Source: Pempheris klunzingeri
Lineage: Eukaryota > Chordata > Actinopteri > Acropomatiformes > Pempheridae
Direction of reading: 5' to 3'
DNA length: 64,000 nucleotides
Assembly (NCBI RefSeq): GCF_042242105.1
Contig: NC_092033.1
Location: 3,307,908 to 3,371,907 of the forward strand
Position 1 is the first letter of the stretch; each line of letters begins with the position of its first letter. Positions 33,572 to 42,836 of the stretch are shown in pieces. The notes under the pieces are model-generated. The model ran no database searches, had not been told where the DNA came from, and was given only the letters and a program-made list of their open reading frames with translations. The translations under genes and the position numbers were made by a program.

Positions 33572-33888
33572 TGAAAAAGACCCACCTTTAATGGAAAATT
33601 CAAGAAATATCATGACAGAGGACCTCCAAGATGTCTTCATGTAGTACACTATAAGTGTTCCACCATCCCACACAACGTTGTGGCCCTTTGAGCAGGAGTA
33701 TTGTGATTGAAACCTCATTGATATGGTGGGTAGGAATCAGACCTCAAACTGTGCATCTATAGACTATTTTGCATTGTTAGCAGTTTAACTTTAAGCCAGG
33801 TTGGACGAGTGACCCTAGGCTTAATTTCACTGTCATGTGAAGCTCCATGCTTTAAGTGGGAAGGAATTTGTTATCTCCTTTTAAAACC

Positions 33889-33960
33889 AGGTTCCACCGA
33901 GATTTGAACTCGGATCACTGGATTCAAAGTCCAGAGTGCTCACCATTACACCATGGAACC
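33889..33960 (-). tRNA. trnaq-uug: tRNA-Gln (TTG)
   Basis: TTG copy in a long type-B unit. Confidence 0.95.
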
Positions 33961-34112
33961 CCCGGCATATGTCACACGACTGTTGTGGAACACAACCGTG
34001 AATGCCCAGATGATGAACTAGAAGACCTGACTGAGGCCTAAAAGCAACAGAACGCCTACTTGTCTTTCCTAATGTGGTGCTAAAGGCAAAGCTTCCGGCA
34101 CAAAGCTGCTCT

Positions 34113-34195
34113 TGTCAGGAGTGGGATTTGAACCCACGCCTCCAGGGGAGACTGCGACCTGAACGCAGCGCCTTAGACCGCTCGGCCATCCTGAC
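34113..34195 (-). tRNA. trnal-cag: tRNA-Leu (CAG)
   Basis: Consensus copy, 624-bp spacing. Confidence 0.95.
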
Positions 34196-34484
34196 CCAAA
34201 AAGACCCACCTTTAATGGAAAATTCAAGAAATATCTTGACAGAGGACCTCCAAGATGTCTTCATGTAGTACACTATAAGTGTTCCACCATCCCACACAAC
34301 ATTGTGGCCCTTTGAACAGGAGTATTGTGATTGAAACCTCATTGATATGGTGGGTAGGAATCAGACCTCAAACTGTGCATCTATAGACTATTTTGCATTG
34401 TTAGCAGTTTAACTTTAAGCCAGGTTGGACGAGTGACCCTAGGCCCTCCAAGTGGGAAGGAATTTGTTATCCCCTTTTAAAACC

Positions 34485-34556
34485 AGGTTCCACCGAGATT
34501 TGAACTCGGATCGCTGGATTCAGAGTCCAGAGTGCTAACCATTACACCATGGAACC
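34485..34556 (-). tRNA. trnaq-cug: tRNA-Gln (CTG)
   Basis: Consensus copy. The upstream flank has gained the palindrome gtcatatgac. Confidence 0.95.
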
Positions 34557-34708
34557 CCCGGCATATGTCATATGACTGTTGTGGAACACAACCGTGAATG
34601 CCCAGATGATGAACTAGAAGGCATGACTGTGGCCTAAAAGCAACAGAACGCCTACTTGTCTTTCTGAATGTAGTGCTAAAGGCAAAGCTTCCGGCGCAAA
34701 GCTGCACT

Positions 34709-34791
34709 TGTCAGGAGTGGGATTTGAACCCACGCCTCCAGGGGAGACTGCGACCTTAACGCAGCGCCTTAGACCGCTCGGCCATCCTGAC
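34709..34791 (-). tRNA. trnal-aag: tRNA-Leu (AAG), anticodon-shifted copy
   Basis: Anticodon loop reads TTAAGGT instead of TTCAGGT, changing CAG to AAG. The rest is consensus. The body is that of the CUG-reading Leu tRNA, but A34 (likely inosine) would read CUU/CUC codons. Confidence 0.92.
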
Positions 34792-35100
34792 TCAAAAAGA
34801 CCCACCTTTAATGGAAAATTCAAGAAATATCATGACAGAGGACCTCCAAGATGTCTTCATCTATAAGTGTTCCACCATCCCACACAACGTTGTGGCCCTT
34901 TGACCAGGAGTATTGTGATTGAAACCTCATTGATATGGTGAGTAGGAATCAGACCTCAAACTGTGCATCTATAGACTATTTTGCATTGTTAGCAGTTTAA
35001 CTTTAAGCCAGGTTGGACGAGTGACCCTAGGCTTAATTTCACTGTCATGTGAAGCTCCATGCTTTAAGTGGGAAGGAATTTGTTATCTCCTTTTAAAACC

Positions 35101-35172
35101 AGGTTCCACCGAGATTTGAACTCGGATCACTGGATTCAAAGTCCAGAGTGCTCACCATTACACCATGGAACC
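35101..35172 (-). tRNA. trnaq-uug: tRNA-Gln (TTG)
   Basis: TTG copy, first of three spaced exactly 2935 bp. Confidence 0.95.
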
Positions 35173-35324
35173 CCCGGCATATGTCACACGACTGTTGTGG
35201 AACACAACCGTGAATGCCCAGATGATGAACTAGAAGACCTGACTGAGGCCTAAAAGCAACAGAACGCCTACTTGTCTTTCCTAATGTGGTGCTAAAGGCA
35301 AAGCTTCCAGCACAAAGCTGCTCT

Positions 35325-35376
35325 TGTCAGGAGTGGGATTTGAACGCAGCGCCTTAGACCGCTCGGCCATCCTGAC
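35325..35376 (-). pseudogene. tRNA-Leu with 31-bp internal deletion
   Basis: The deletion runs between two 'tgaac' repeats and removes the 3' side of the anticodon arm including the anticodon, and the variable arm. The acceptor stem, the A box and a near-complete B box remain in a 52-nt gene. Confidence 0.92.
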
Positions 35377-35602
35377 TGAAAAAGTCCCACCTTTAACAAC
35401 GTTCTGGCCCTTTGACCAGGAGTATTGTGATTGAACGCTGATTAATGTGGTGAGTAGAAAACACAACTCAAACTGTGCATTCACAGACCAGTTGACTGGA
35501 ATTAGAGAAGTTGCAACCAGGTTTGACAAGTGGCCCTAGACTTGGTTTGACTGGCACGTGAAACTCCAAGTGGGAAGGAATTTGTTATCCCCTTTTAAAA
35601 CC

Positions 35603-35674
35603 AGGTTCCACCGAGATTTGAACTCGGATCGCTGGATTCAGAGTCCAGAGTGCTAACCATTACACCATGGAACC
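35603..35674 (-). tRNA. trnaq-cug: tRNA-Gln (CTG)
   Basis: Consensus copy next to the deleted Leu. Confidence 0.95.
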
Positions 35675-35826
35675 CCCGGCATATGTCATTTGACTGTTGT
35701 GGAACACAACCGTGAATGCCCAGATGATGAACTAGAAGGCCTGACTGTGGCCTAAAAGCAACAGAACGCCTACTTGTCTTTCTGAATGTAGTGCTAAAGG
35801 CAAAGCTTCCGGCGCAAAGCTGCACT

Positions 35827-35909
35827 TGTCAGGAGTGGGATTTGAACCCACGCCTCCAGGGGAGACTGCGACCTGAACGCAGCGCCTTAGACCGCTCGGC
35901 CATCCTGAC
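35827..35909 (-). tRNA. trnal-cag: tRNA-Leu (CAG)
   Basis: Consensus copy, 502 bp (533 - 31) from the deleted Leu. Confidence 0.95.
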
Positions 35910-36198
35910 TCAAAAAGACCCACCTTTAATGGAAAATTCAAGAAATATCTTGACAGAGGACCTCCAAGATGTCTTCATGTAGTACACCATAAGTGTTCCA
36001 CCATCCCACACAACGTTGTGGCCCTTTGACCAGGAGTATTGTGATTGAAACCTCATTGATATGGTGGGTAGGAATCAGACCTCAAACTGTGCATCTATAG
36101 ACTATTTTGCATTGTTAGCAGTTTAACTTTAAGCCAGGTTGGACGAGTGACCCTAGGCCCTCCAAGTGGGAAGGAATTTGTTATCCCCTTTTAAAACC

Positions 36199-36270
36199 AG
36201 GTTCCACCGAGATTTGAACTCGGATCGCTGGATTCAGAGTCCAGAGTGCTAACCATTACACCATGGAACC
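36199..36270 (-). tRNA. trnaq-cug: tRNA-Gln (CTG)
   Basis: Consensus gene; one flank change (cccgcgg) just upstream. Confidence 0.95.
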
Positions 36271-36422
36271 CGCGGCATATGTCATATGACTGTTGTGGAA
36301 CACAACCGTGAATGCCCAGATGATGAACTAGAAGGCATGACTGTGGCCTAAAAGCAACAGAACGCCTACTTGTCTTTCTGAATGTAGTGCTAAAGGCAAA
36401 GCTTCCGGCGCAAAGCTGCACT

Positions 36423-36505
36423 TGTCAGGAGTGGGATTTGAACCCACGCCTCCAGGGGAGACTGCGACCTGAACGCAGCGCCTTAGACCGCTCGGCCATC
36501 CTGAC
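36423..36505 (-). tRNA. trnal-cag: tRNA-Leu (CAG)
   Basis: Consensus copy, 596-bp spacing. Confidence 0.95.
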
Positions 36506-36823
36506 TGAAAAAGACCCACCTTTAATGGAAAATTCAAGAAATATCATGACAGAGGACCTCCAAGATGTCTTCATGTAGTACACTATAAGTGTTCCACCAT
36601 CCCACACAACATTGTGGCCCTTTGACCAGGAGTATTGTGATTGAAACCTCATTGATATGGTGAGTAGGAATCAGACCTCAAACTGTGCATCTTTAGACTA
36701 TTTTGCATTGTTAGCAGGTTTAACTTTGAGCCAGGTTGGACGAGTGACCCTAGGCTTAATTTCACTGTCATGTGAAGCTCCATGCTTTAAGTGGGAAGGA
36801 ATTTGTTATCTCCTTTTAAAACC

Positions 36824-36895
36824 AGGTTCCACCGAGACTTGAACTCGGATCACTGGATTCAAAGTCCAGAGTGCTCACCATTACACCATGGAACC
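36824..36895 (-). tRNA. trnaq-uug: tRNA-Gln (TTG)
   Basis: TTG copy with one T-loop change (gagacttgaac), giving GTTCAAGTC in the B box. Confidence 0.93.
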
Positions 36896-37047
36896 CCCGG
36901 CATATGTCACACGACTGTTGTGGAACACAACCGTGAATGCCCAGATGATGAACTAGAAGACCTGACTGAGGCCTAAAAGCAACAGAACGCCTACTTGTCT
37001 TTCCTAATGTGGTGCTAAAGGCAAAGCTTCTGGCACAAAGCTGCTCT

Positions 37048-37130
37048 TGTCAGGAGTGGGATTTGAACCCACGCCTCCAGGGGAGACTGCGACCTGAACG
37101 CAGCGCCTTAGACCGCTCGGCCATCCTGAC
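37048..37130 (-). tRNA. trnal-cag: tRNA-Leu (CAG)
   Basis: Consensus copy, 625-bp spacing (one extra spacer base). Confidence 0.95.
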
Positions 37131-37419
37131 CCAAAAAGACCCACCTTTAATGGAAAATTCAAGAAATATCTTGACAGAGGACCTCCAAGATGTCTTCATG
37201 TAGTACACTATAAGTGTTCCACCATCCCACACAACGTTGTGGCCCTTTGACCAGGAGTATTGTGATTGAAACCTCATTGATATGGTGGGTAGGAATCAGA
37301 CCTCAAACTGTGCATCTATAGACTATTTTGCATTGTTAGCAGTTTAACTTTAAGCCAGGTTGGACGAGTGACCCTAGGCCCTCCAAGTGGGAAGGAATTT
37401 GTTATCCCCTTTTAAAACC

Positions 37420-37491
37420 AGGTTCCACCGAGATTTGAACTCGGATCGCTGGATTCAGAGTCCAGAGTGCTAACCATTACACCATGGAACC
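37420..37491 (-). tRNA. trnaq-cug: tRNA-Gln (CTG)
   Basis: Consensus copy, 2935 bp from 34485. Confidence 0.95.
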
Positions 37492-37643
37492 CCCGGCATA
37501 TGTCATATGACTGTTGTGGAACACAACCGTGAATGCCCAGATGATGAACTAGAAGGCATGACTGTGGCCTAAAAGCAACAGAACGCCTACTTGTCTTTCT
37601 GAATGTAGTGCTAAAGGCAAAGCTTCCGGCGCAAAGCTGCACT

Positions 37644-37726
37644 TGTCAGGAGTGGGATTTGAACCCACGCCTCCAGGGGAGACTGCGACCTTAACGCAGC
37701 GCCTTAGACCGCTCGGCCATCCTGAC
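37644..37726 (-). tRNA. trnal-aag: tRNA-Leu (AAG), anticodon-shifted copy
   Basis: Second AAG copy, exactly 2935 bp from 34709 and identical to it in the gene. Confidence 0.92.
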
Positions 37727-38035
37727 TCAAAAAGACCCACCTTTAATGGAAAATTCAAGAAATATCATGACAGAGGACCTCCAAGCTGTCTTCATCTATA
37801 AGTGTTCCACCATCCCACACAACGTTGTGGCCCTTTGACCAGGAGTATTGTGATTGAAACCTCATTGATATGGTGAGTAGGAATCAGACCTCAAACTGTG
37901 CATCTATAGACTATTTTGCATTGTTAGCAGTTTAACTTTAAGCCAGGTTGGACGAGTGACCCTAGGCTTAATTTCACTGTCATGTGAAGCTCCATGCTTT
38001 AAGTGGGAAGGAATTTGTTATCTCCTTTTAAAACC

Positions 38036-38107
38036 AGGTTCCACCGAGATTTGAACTCGGATCACTGGATTCAAAGTCCAGAGTGCTCACCATTACACCA
38101 TGGAACC
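38036..38107 (-). tRNA. trnaq-uug: tRNA-Gln (TTG)
   Basis: TTG copy, 2935 bp from 35101. Confidence 0.95.
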
Positions 38108-38259
38108 CCCGGCATATGTCACACGACTGTTGTGGAACACAACCGTGAATGCCCAGATGATGAACTAGAAGACCTGACTGAGGCCTAAAAGCAACAGAAC
38201 GCCTACTTGTCTTTCCTAATGTGGTGCTAAAGGCAAAGCTTCCAGCACAAAGCTGCTCT

Positions 38260-38311
38260 TGTCAGGAGTGGGATTTGAACGCAGCGCCTTAGACCGCTCG
38301 GCCATCCTGAC
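38260..38311 (-). pseudogene. tRNA-Leu with 31-bp internal deletion
   Basis: Second copy of the deleted gene, 2935 bp from 35325, with the same deletion ends. Confidence 0.92.
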
Positions 38312-38537
38312 TGAAAAAGTCCCACCTTTAACAACGTTCTGGCCCTTTGACCAGGAGTATTGTGATTGAACGCTGATTAATGTGGTGAGTAGAAAACACA
38401 ACTCAAACTGTGCATTCACAGACCAGTTGACTGGAATTAGAGAAGTTGCAACCAGGTTTGACAAGTGGCCCTAGACTTGGTTTGACTGGCACGTGAAACT
38501 CCAAGTGGGAAGGAATTTGTTATCCCCTTTTAAAACC

Positions 38538-38609
38538 AGGTTCCACCGAGATTTGAACTCGGATCGCTGGATTCAGAGTCCAGAGTGCTAACCATTACAC
38601 CATGGAACC
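38538..38609 (-). tRNA. trnaq-cug: tRNA-Gln (CTG)
   Basis: Consensus copy, 2935 bp from 35603. Confidence 0.95.
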
Positions 38610-38761
38610 CCCGGCATATGTCACACGACTGTTGTGGAACACAACCGTGAATGCCCAGATGATGAACTAGAAGGCATGACTGTGGCCTAAAAGCAACAGA
38701 ACGCCTACTTGTCTTTCTGAATGTAGTGCTAAAGGCAAAGCTTCCGGCGCAAAGCTGCACT

Positions 38762-38844
38762 TGTCAGGAGTGGGATTTGAACCCACGCCTCCAGGGGAGA
38801 CTGCGACCTGAACGCAGCGCCTTAGACCGCTCGGCCATCCTGAC
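38762..38844 (-). tRNA. trnal-cag: tRNA-Leu (CAG)
   Basis: Consensus copy, 502 bp from the deleted Leu. Confidence 0.95.
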
Positions 38845-39133
38845 TCAAAAAGACCCACCTTTAATGGAAAATTCAAGAAATATCATGACAGAGGACCTCC
38901 AAGATGTCTTCATGTAGTACACTATAAGTGTTCCACCATCCCACACAACATTGTGGCCCTTTGACCAGGAGTATTGTGATTGAAACCTCATTGATATGGT
39001 GAGTAGGAATCAGACCTCAAACTGTGCATCTATAGACTATTTTGCATTGTTAGCAGTTTAACTTTAAGCCAGGTTGGACGAGTGACCCTAGGCCCTCCAA
39101 GTGGGAAGGAATTTGTTATCCCCTTTTATAACC

Positions 39134-39205
39134 AGGTTCCACCGAGATTTGAACTCGGATCGCTGGATTCAGAGTCCAGAGTGCTAACCATTACACCATG
39201 GAACC
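39134..39205 (-). tRNA. trnaq-cug: tRNA-Gln (CTG), terminator lost
   Basis: The gene is consensus, but its trailer reads TTATAAAA rather than TTTTAAAA, so the usual T4 terminator 2 nt downstream is broken. Confidence 0.93.
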
Positions 39206-39357
39206 CGCGGCATATGTCATATGACTGTTGTGGAACACAACCGTGAATGCCCAGATGATGAACTAGAAGGCATGACTGTGGCCTAAAAGCAACAGAACGC
39301 CTACTTGTCTTTCTGAATGTAGTGCTAAAGGCAAAGCTTCCGGCGCAAAGCTGCACT

Positions 39358-39440
39358 TGTCAGGAGTGGGATTTGAACCCACGCCTCCAGGGGAGACTGC
39401 GACCTGAACGCAGCGCCTTAGACCGCTCGGCCATCCTGAC
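39358..39440 (-). tRNA. trnal-cag: tRNA-Leu (CAG)
   Basis: Consensus copy, 596-bp spacing. Confidence 0.95.
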
Positions 39441-39758
39441 TCAAAAAGACCCACCTTTAATGGAAAATTCAAGAAATATCATGACAGAGGACCTCCAAGA
39501 TGTCTTCATGTAGTACACTATAAGTGTTCCACCATCCCACACAACATTGTGGCCCTTTGACCAGGAGTATTGTGATTGAAACCTCATTGATATGGTGAGT
39601 AGGAATCAGACCTCAAACTGTGCATCTTTAGACTATTTTGCATTGTTAGCAGGTTTAACTTTGAGCCAGGTTGGACGAGTGACCCTAGGCTTAATTTCAC
39701 TGTCATGTGAAGCTCCATGCTTTAAGTGGGAAGGAATTTGTTATCTCCTTTTAAAACC

Positions 39759-39830
39759 AGGTTCCACCGAGACTTGAACTCGGATCACTGGATTCAAAGT
39801 CCAGAGTGCTCACCATTACACCATGGAACC
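39759..39830 (-). tRNA. trnaq-uug: tRNA-Gln (TTG)
   Basis: TTG copy with the same T-loop change as 36824, 2935 bp away. Confidence 0.93.
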
Positions 39831-39982
39831 CCCGGCATATGTCACACGACTGTTGTGGAACACAACCGTGAATGCCCAGATGATGAACTAGAAGACCTGA
39901 CTGAGGCCTAAAAGCAACAGAACGCCTACTTGTCTTTCCTAATGTGGTGCTAAAGGCAAAGCTTCTGGCACAAAGCTGCTCT

Positions 39983-40065
39983 TGTCAGGAGTGGGATTTG
40001 AACCCACGCCTCCAGGGGAGACTGCGACCTGAACGCAGCGCCTTAGACCGCTCGGCCATCCTGAC
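39983..40065 (-). tRNA. trnal-cag: tRNA-Leu (CAG)
   Basis: Consensus copy, 625-bp spacing. Confidence 0.95.
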
Positions 40066-40354
40066 CCAAAAAGACCCACCTTTAATGGAAAATTCAAGAA
40101 ATATCTTGACAGAGGACCTCCAAGATGTCTTCATGTAGTACACTATAAGTGTTCCACCATCCCACACAACGTTGTGGCCCTTTGACCAGGAGTATTGTGA
40201 TTGAAACCTCATTGATATGGTGGGTAGGAATCAGACCTCAAACTGTGCATCTATAGACTATTTTGCATTGTTAGCAGTTTAACTTTAAGCCAGGTTGGAC
40301 GAGTGACCCTAGGCCCTCCAAGTGGGAAGGAATTTGTTATCCCCTTTTAAAACC

Positions 40355-40426
40355 AGGTTCCACCGAGATTTGAACTCGGATCGCTGGATTCAGAGTCCAG
40401 AGTGCTAACCATTACACCATGGAACC
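40355..40426 (-). tRNA. trnaq-cug: tRNA-Gln (CTG)
   Basis: Consensus copy, 2935 bp from 37420. Confidence 0.95.
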
Positions 40427-40578
40427 CCCGGCATATGTCATATGACTGTTGTGGAACACAACCGTGAATGCCCAGATGATGAACTAGAAGGCATGACTGT
40501 GGCCTAAAAGCAACAGAACGCCTACTTGTCTTTCTGAATGTAGTGCTAAAGGCAAAGCTTCCGGCGCAAAGCTGCACT

Positions 40579-40661
40579 TGTCAGGAGTGGGATTTGAACC
40601 CACGCCTCCAGGGGAGACTGCGACCTTAACGCAGCGCCTTAGACCGCTCGGCCATCCTGAC
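40579..40661 (-). tRNA. trnal-aag: tRNA-Leu (AAG), anticodon-shifted copy
   Basis: Third AAG copy, exactly 2935 bp from 37644. Confidence 0.92.
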
Positions 40662-40970
40662 TCAAAAAGACCCACCTTTAATGGAAAATTCAAGAAATAT
40701 CATGACAGAGGACCTCCAAGCTGTCTTCATCTATAAGTGTTCCACCATCCCACACAACGTTGTGGCCCTTTGACCAGGAGTATTGTGATTGAAACCTCAT
40801 TGATATGGTGAGTAGGAATCAGACCTCAAACTGTGCATCTATAGACTATTTTGCATTGTTAGCAGTTTAACTTTAAGCCAGGTTGGACGAGTGACCCTAG
40901 GCTTAATTTCACTGTCATGTGAAGCTCCATGCTTTAAGTGGGAAGGAATTTGTTATCTCCTTTTAAAACC

Positions 40971-41042
40971 AGGTTCCACCGAGATTTGAACTCGGATCAC
41001 TGGATTCAAAGTCCAGAGTGCTCACCATTACACCATGGAACC
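40971..41042 (-). tRNA. trnaq-uug: tRNA-Gln (TTG)
   Basis: TTG copy, 2935 bp from 38036. Confidence 0.95.
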
Positions 41043-41194
41043 CCCGGCATATGTCACACGACTGTTGTGGAACACAACCGTGAATGCCCAGATGATGAAC
41101 TAGAAGACCTGACTGAGGCCTAAAAGCAACAGAACGCCTACTTGTCTTTCCTAATGTGGTGCTAAAGGCAAAGCTTCCAGCACAAAGCTGCTCT

Positions 41195-41246
41195 TGTCAG
41201 GAGTGGGATTTGAACGCAGCGCCTTAGACCGCTCGGCCATCCTGAC
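41195..41246 (-). pseudogene. tRNA-Leu with 31-bp internal deletion
   Basis: Third copy of the deleted gene, 2935 bp from 38260. Confidence 0.92.
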
Positions 41247-41472
41247 TGAAAAAGTCCCACCTTTAACAACGTTCTGGCCCTTTGACCAGGAGTATTGTGA
41301 TTGAACGCTGATTAATGTGGTGAGTAGAAAACACAACTCAAACTGTGCATTCACAGACCAGTTGACTGGAATTAGAGAAGTTGCAACCAGGTTTGACAAG
41401 TGGCCCTAGACTTGGTTTGACTGGCACGTGAAACTCCAAGTGGGAAGGAATTTGTTATCCCCTTTTAAAACC

Positions 41473-41544
41473 AGGTTCCACCGAGATTTGAACTCGGATC
41501 GCTGGATTCAGAGTCCAGAGTGCTAACCATTACACCATGGAACC
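41473..41544 (-). tRNA. trnaq-cug: tRNA-Gln (CTG)
   Basis: Consensus copy, 2935 bp from 38538. Confidence 0.95.
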
Positions 41545-41696
41545 CCCGGCATATGTCACACGACTGTTGTGGAACACAACCGTGAATGCCCAGATGATGA
41601 ACTAGAAGGCATGACTGTGGCCTAAAAGCAACAGAACGCCTACTTGTCTTTCTGAATGTAGTGCTAAAGGCAAAGCTTCCGGCGCAAAGCTGCACT

Positions 41697-41779
41697 TGTC
41701 AGGAGTGGGATTTGAACCCACGCCTCCAGGGGAGACTGCGACCTGAACGCAGCGCCTTAGACCGCTCGGCCATCCTGAC
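41697..41779 (-). tRNA. trnal-cag: tRNA-Leu (CAG)
   Basis: Consensus copy, 502 bp from the deleted Leu. Confidence 0.95.
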
Positions 41780-42096
41780 TCAAAAAGACCCACCTTTAAT
41801 GGAAAATTCAAGAAATATCATGACAGAGGACCTCCAAGATGTCTTCATGTAGTACACTATAAGTGTTCCACCATCCCACACAACGTTGTGGCCCTTTGAC
41901 CAGGAGTATTGTGATTGAAACCTCATTGATATGGTGGGTAGGAATCAGACCTCAAACTGTGCATCTATAGACTATTTTGCATTGTTAGCAGTTTAACTTT
42001 AAGCCAGGTTGGACGAGTGACCCTAGGCTTAATTTCACTGTCATGTGAAGCTCCATGCTCTAAGTGGGAAGGAATTTGTTATCCCCTTTTAAAACC

Positions 42097-42168
42097 AGGT
42101 TCCACCGAGATTTGAACTCGGATCGCTGGATTCAGAGTCCAGAGTGCTAACCATTACACCATGGAACC
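42097..42168 (-). tRNA. trnaq-cug: tRNA-Gln (CTG)
   Basis: Consensus copy; the 2935-bp pattern ends here, since a long type-B spacer replaces the short one. Confidence 0.95.
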
Positions 42169-42320
42169 CCCGGCATATGTCACACGACTGTTGTGGAACA
42201 CAACCGTGAATGCCCAGATGATGAACTAGAAGACCTGACTGAGGCCTAAAAGCAACAGAACGCCTACTTGTCTTTCCTAATGTAGTGCTAAAGGCAAAGC
42301 TTCCGGCGCAAAGCTGCACT

Positions 42321-42403
42321 TGTCAGGAGTGGGATTTGAACCCACGCCTCCAGGGGAGACTGCGACCTGAACGCAGCGCCTTAGACCGCTCGGCCATCCT
42401 GAC
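42321..42403 (-). tRNA. trnal-cag: tRNA-Leu (CAG)
   Basis: Last full Leu gene of the array. Confidence 0.95.
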
Positions 42404-42721
42404 TGAAAAAGACCCACCTTTAATGGAAAATTCAAGAAATATCATGACAGAGGACCTCCAAGATGTCTTCATGTAGTACACTATAAGTGTTCCACCATCC
42501 CACACAACATTGTGGCCCTTTGACCAGGAGTATTGTGATTGAAACCTCATTGATATGGTGAGTAGGAATCAGACCTCAAACTGTGCATCTTTAGACTATT
42601 TTGCATTGTTAGCAGGTTTAACTTTGAGCCAGGTTGGACGAGTGACCCTAGGCTTAATTTCACTGTCATGTGAAGCTCCATGCTTTAAGTGGGAAGGAAT
42701 TTGTTATCTCCTTTTAAAACC

Positions 42722-42793
42722 AGGTTCCACCGAGATTTGAACTCGGATCACTGGATTCAAAGTCCAGAGTGCTCACCATTACACCATGGAACC
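42722..42793 (-). tRNA. trnaq-uug: tRNA-Gln (TTG)
   Basis: Last gene of the array. The unit sequence continues about 43 bp past it, through the gttgtggaacacaac hairpin, and then stops. Confidence 0.95.
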
Positions 42794-42836
42794 CCCGGCA
42801 TATGTCACACGACTGTTGTGGAACACAACCGCGAAT

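Larger units (their letters stand above)
14424..42836 (-). repeat. Tandem tRNA-Leu/tRNA-Gln gene array (about 28.4 kb)
   Basis: A head-to-tail array whose unit, read 5'->3' on the minus strand, is tRNA-Leu, about 152 bp of spacer, tRNA-Gln, then a second spacer of about 226, 289 or 317 bp. The second spacer has two sequence types. Type A (533-bp period) carries 'aacaacgttctggc' and 'gcattcacagaccagttgac'. Type B carries 'aatggaaaattcaagaaata' and 'gcatctatagactatt' and comes in a 624-bp and a 596-bp version; the short one lacks a 28-bp piece around 'cttaatttcactgtcatgtg'. Every Gln gene has an oligo-T terminator 2 nt past its 3' end (one copy excepted). Leu genes have their first T4 about 70 nt downstream. 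A T5 run sits just upstream of each Leu gene. Individual genes are listed separately. Confidence 0.97.

Noticed and set aside
14326-42740. Dozens of recurring 61-87 aa open frames in the array (for example ones ending RRGFKSHS or SSNLGGTWF)
   Set aside because: They run through tRNA genes and spacers, recur only because the DNA unit recurs, and resemble no protein. They are shadows of the tRNA repeats.
14424-42836. CRISPR array, satellite DNA or 5S/snRNA array
   Set aside because: The repeated pieces fold as tRNA-Leu and tRNA-Gln with correct anticodons, internal promoters and terminators. Units are hundreds of bp long and no 5S or snRNA sequence is present.
14424-42836. tRNA-derived SINE expansion
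   Set aside because: Copies are in tandem head-to-tail order with intact 3' acceptor ends, no A-rich or LINE-like tails and no target-site duplications.
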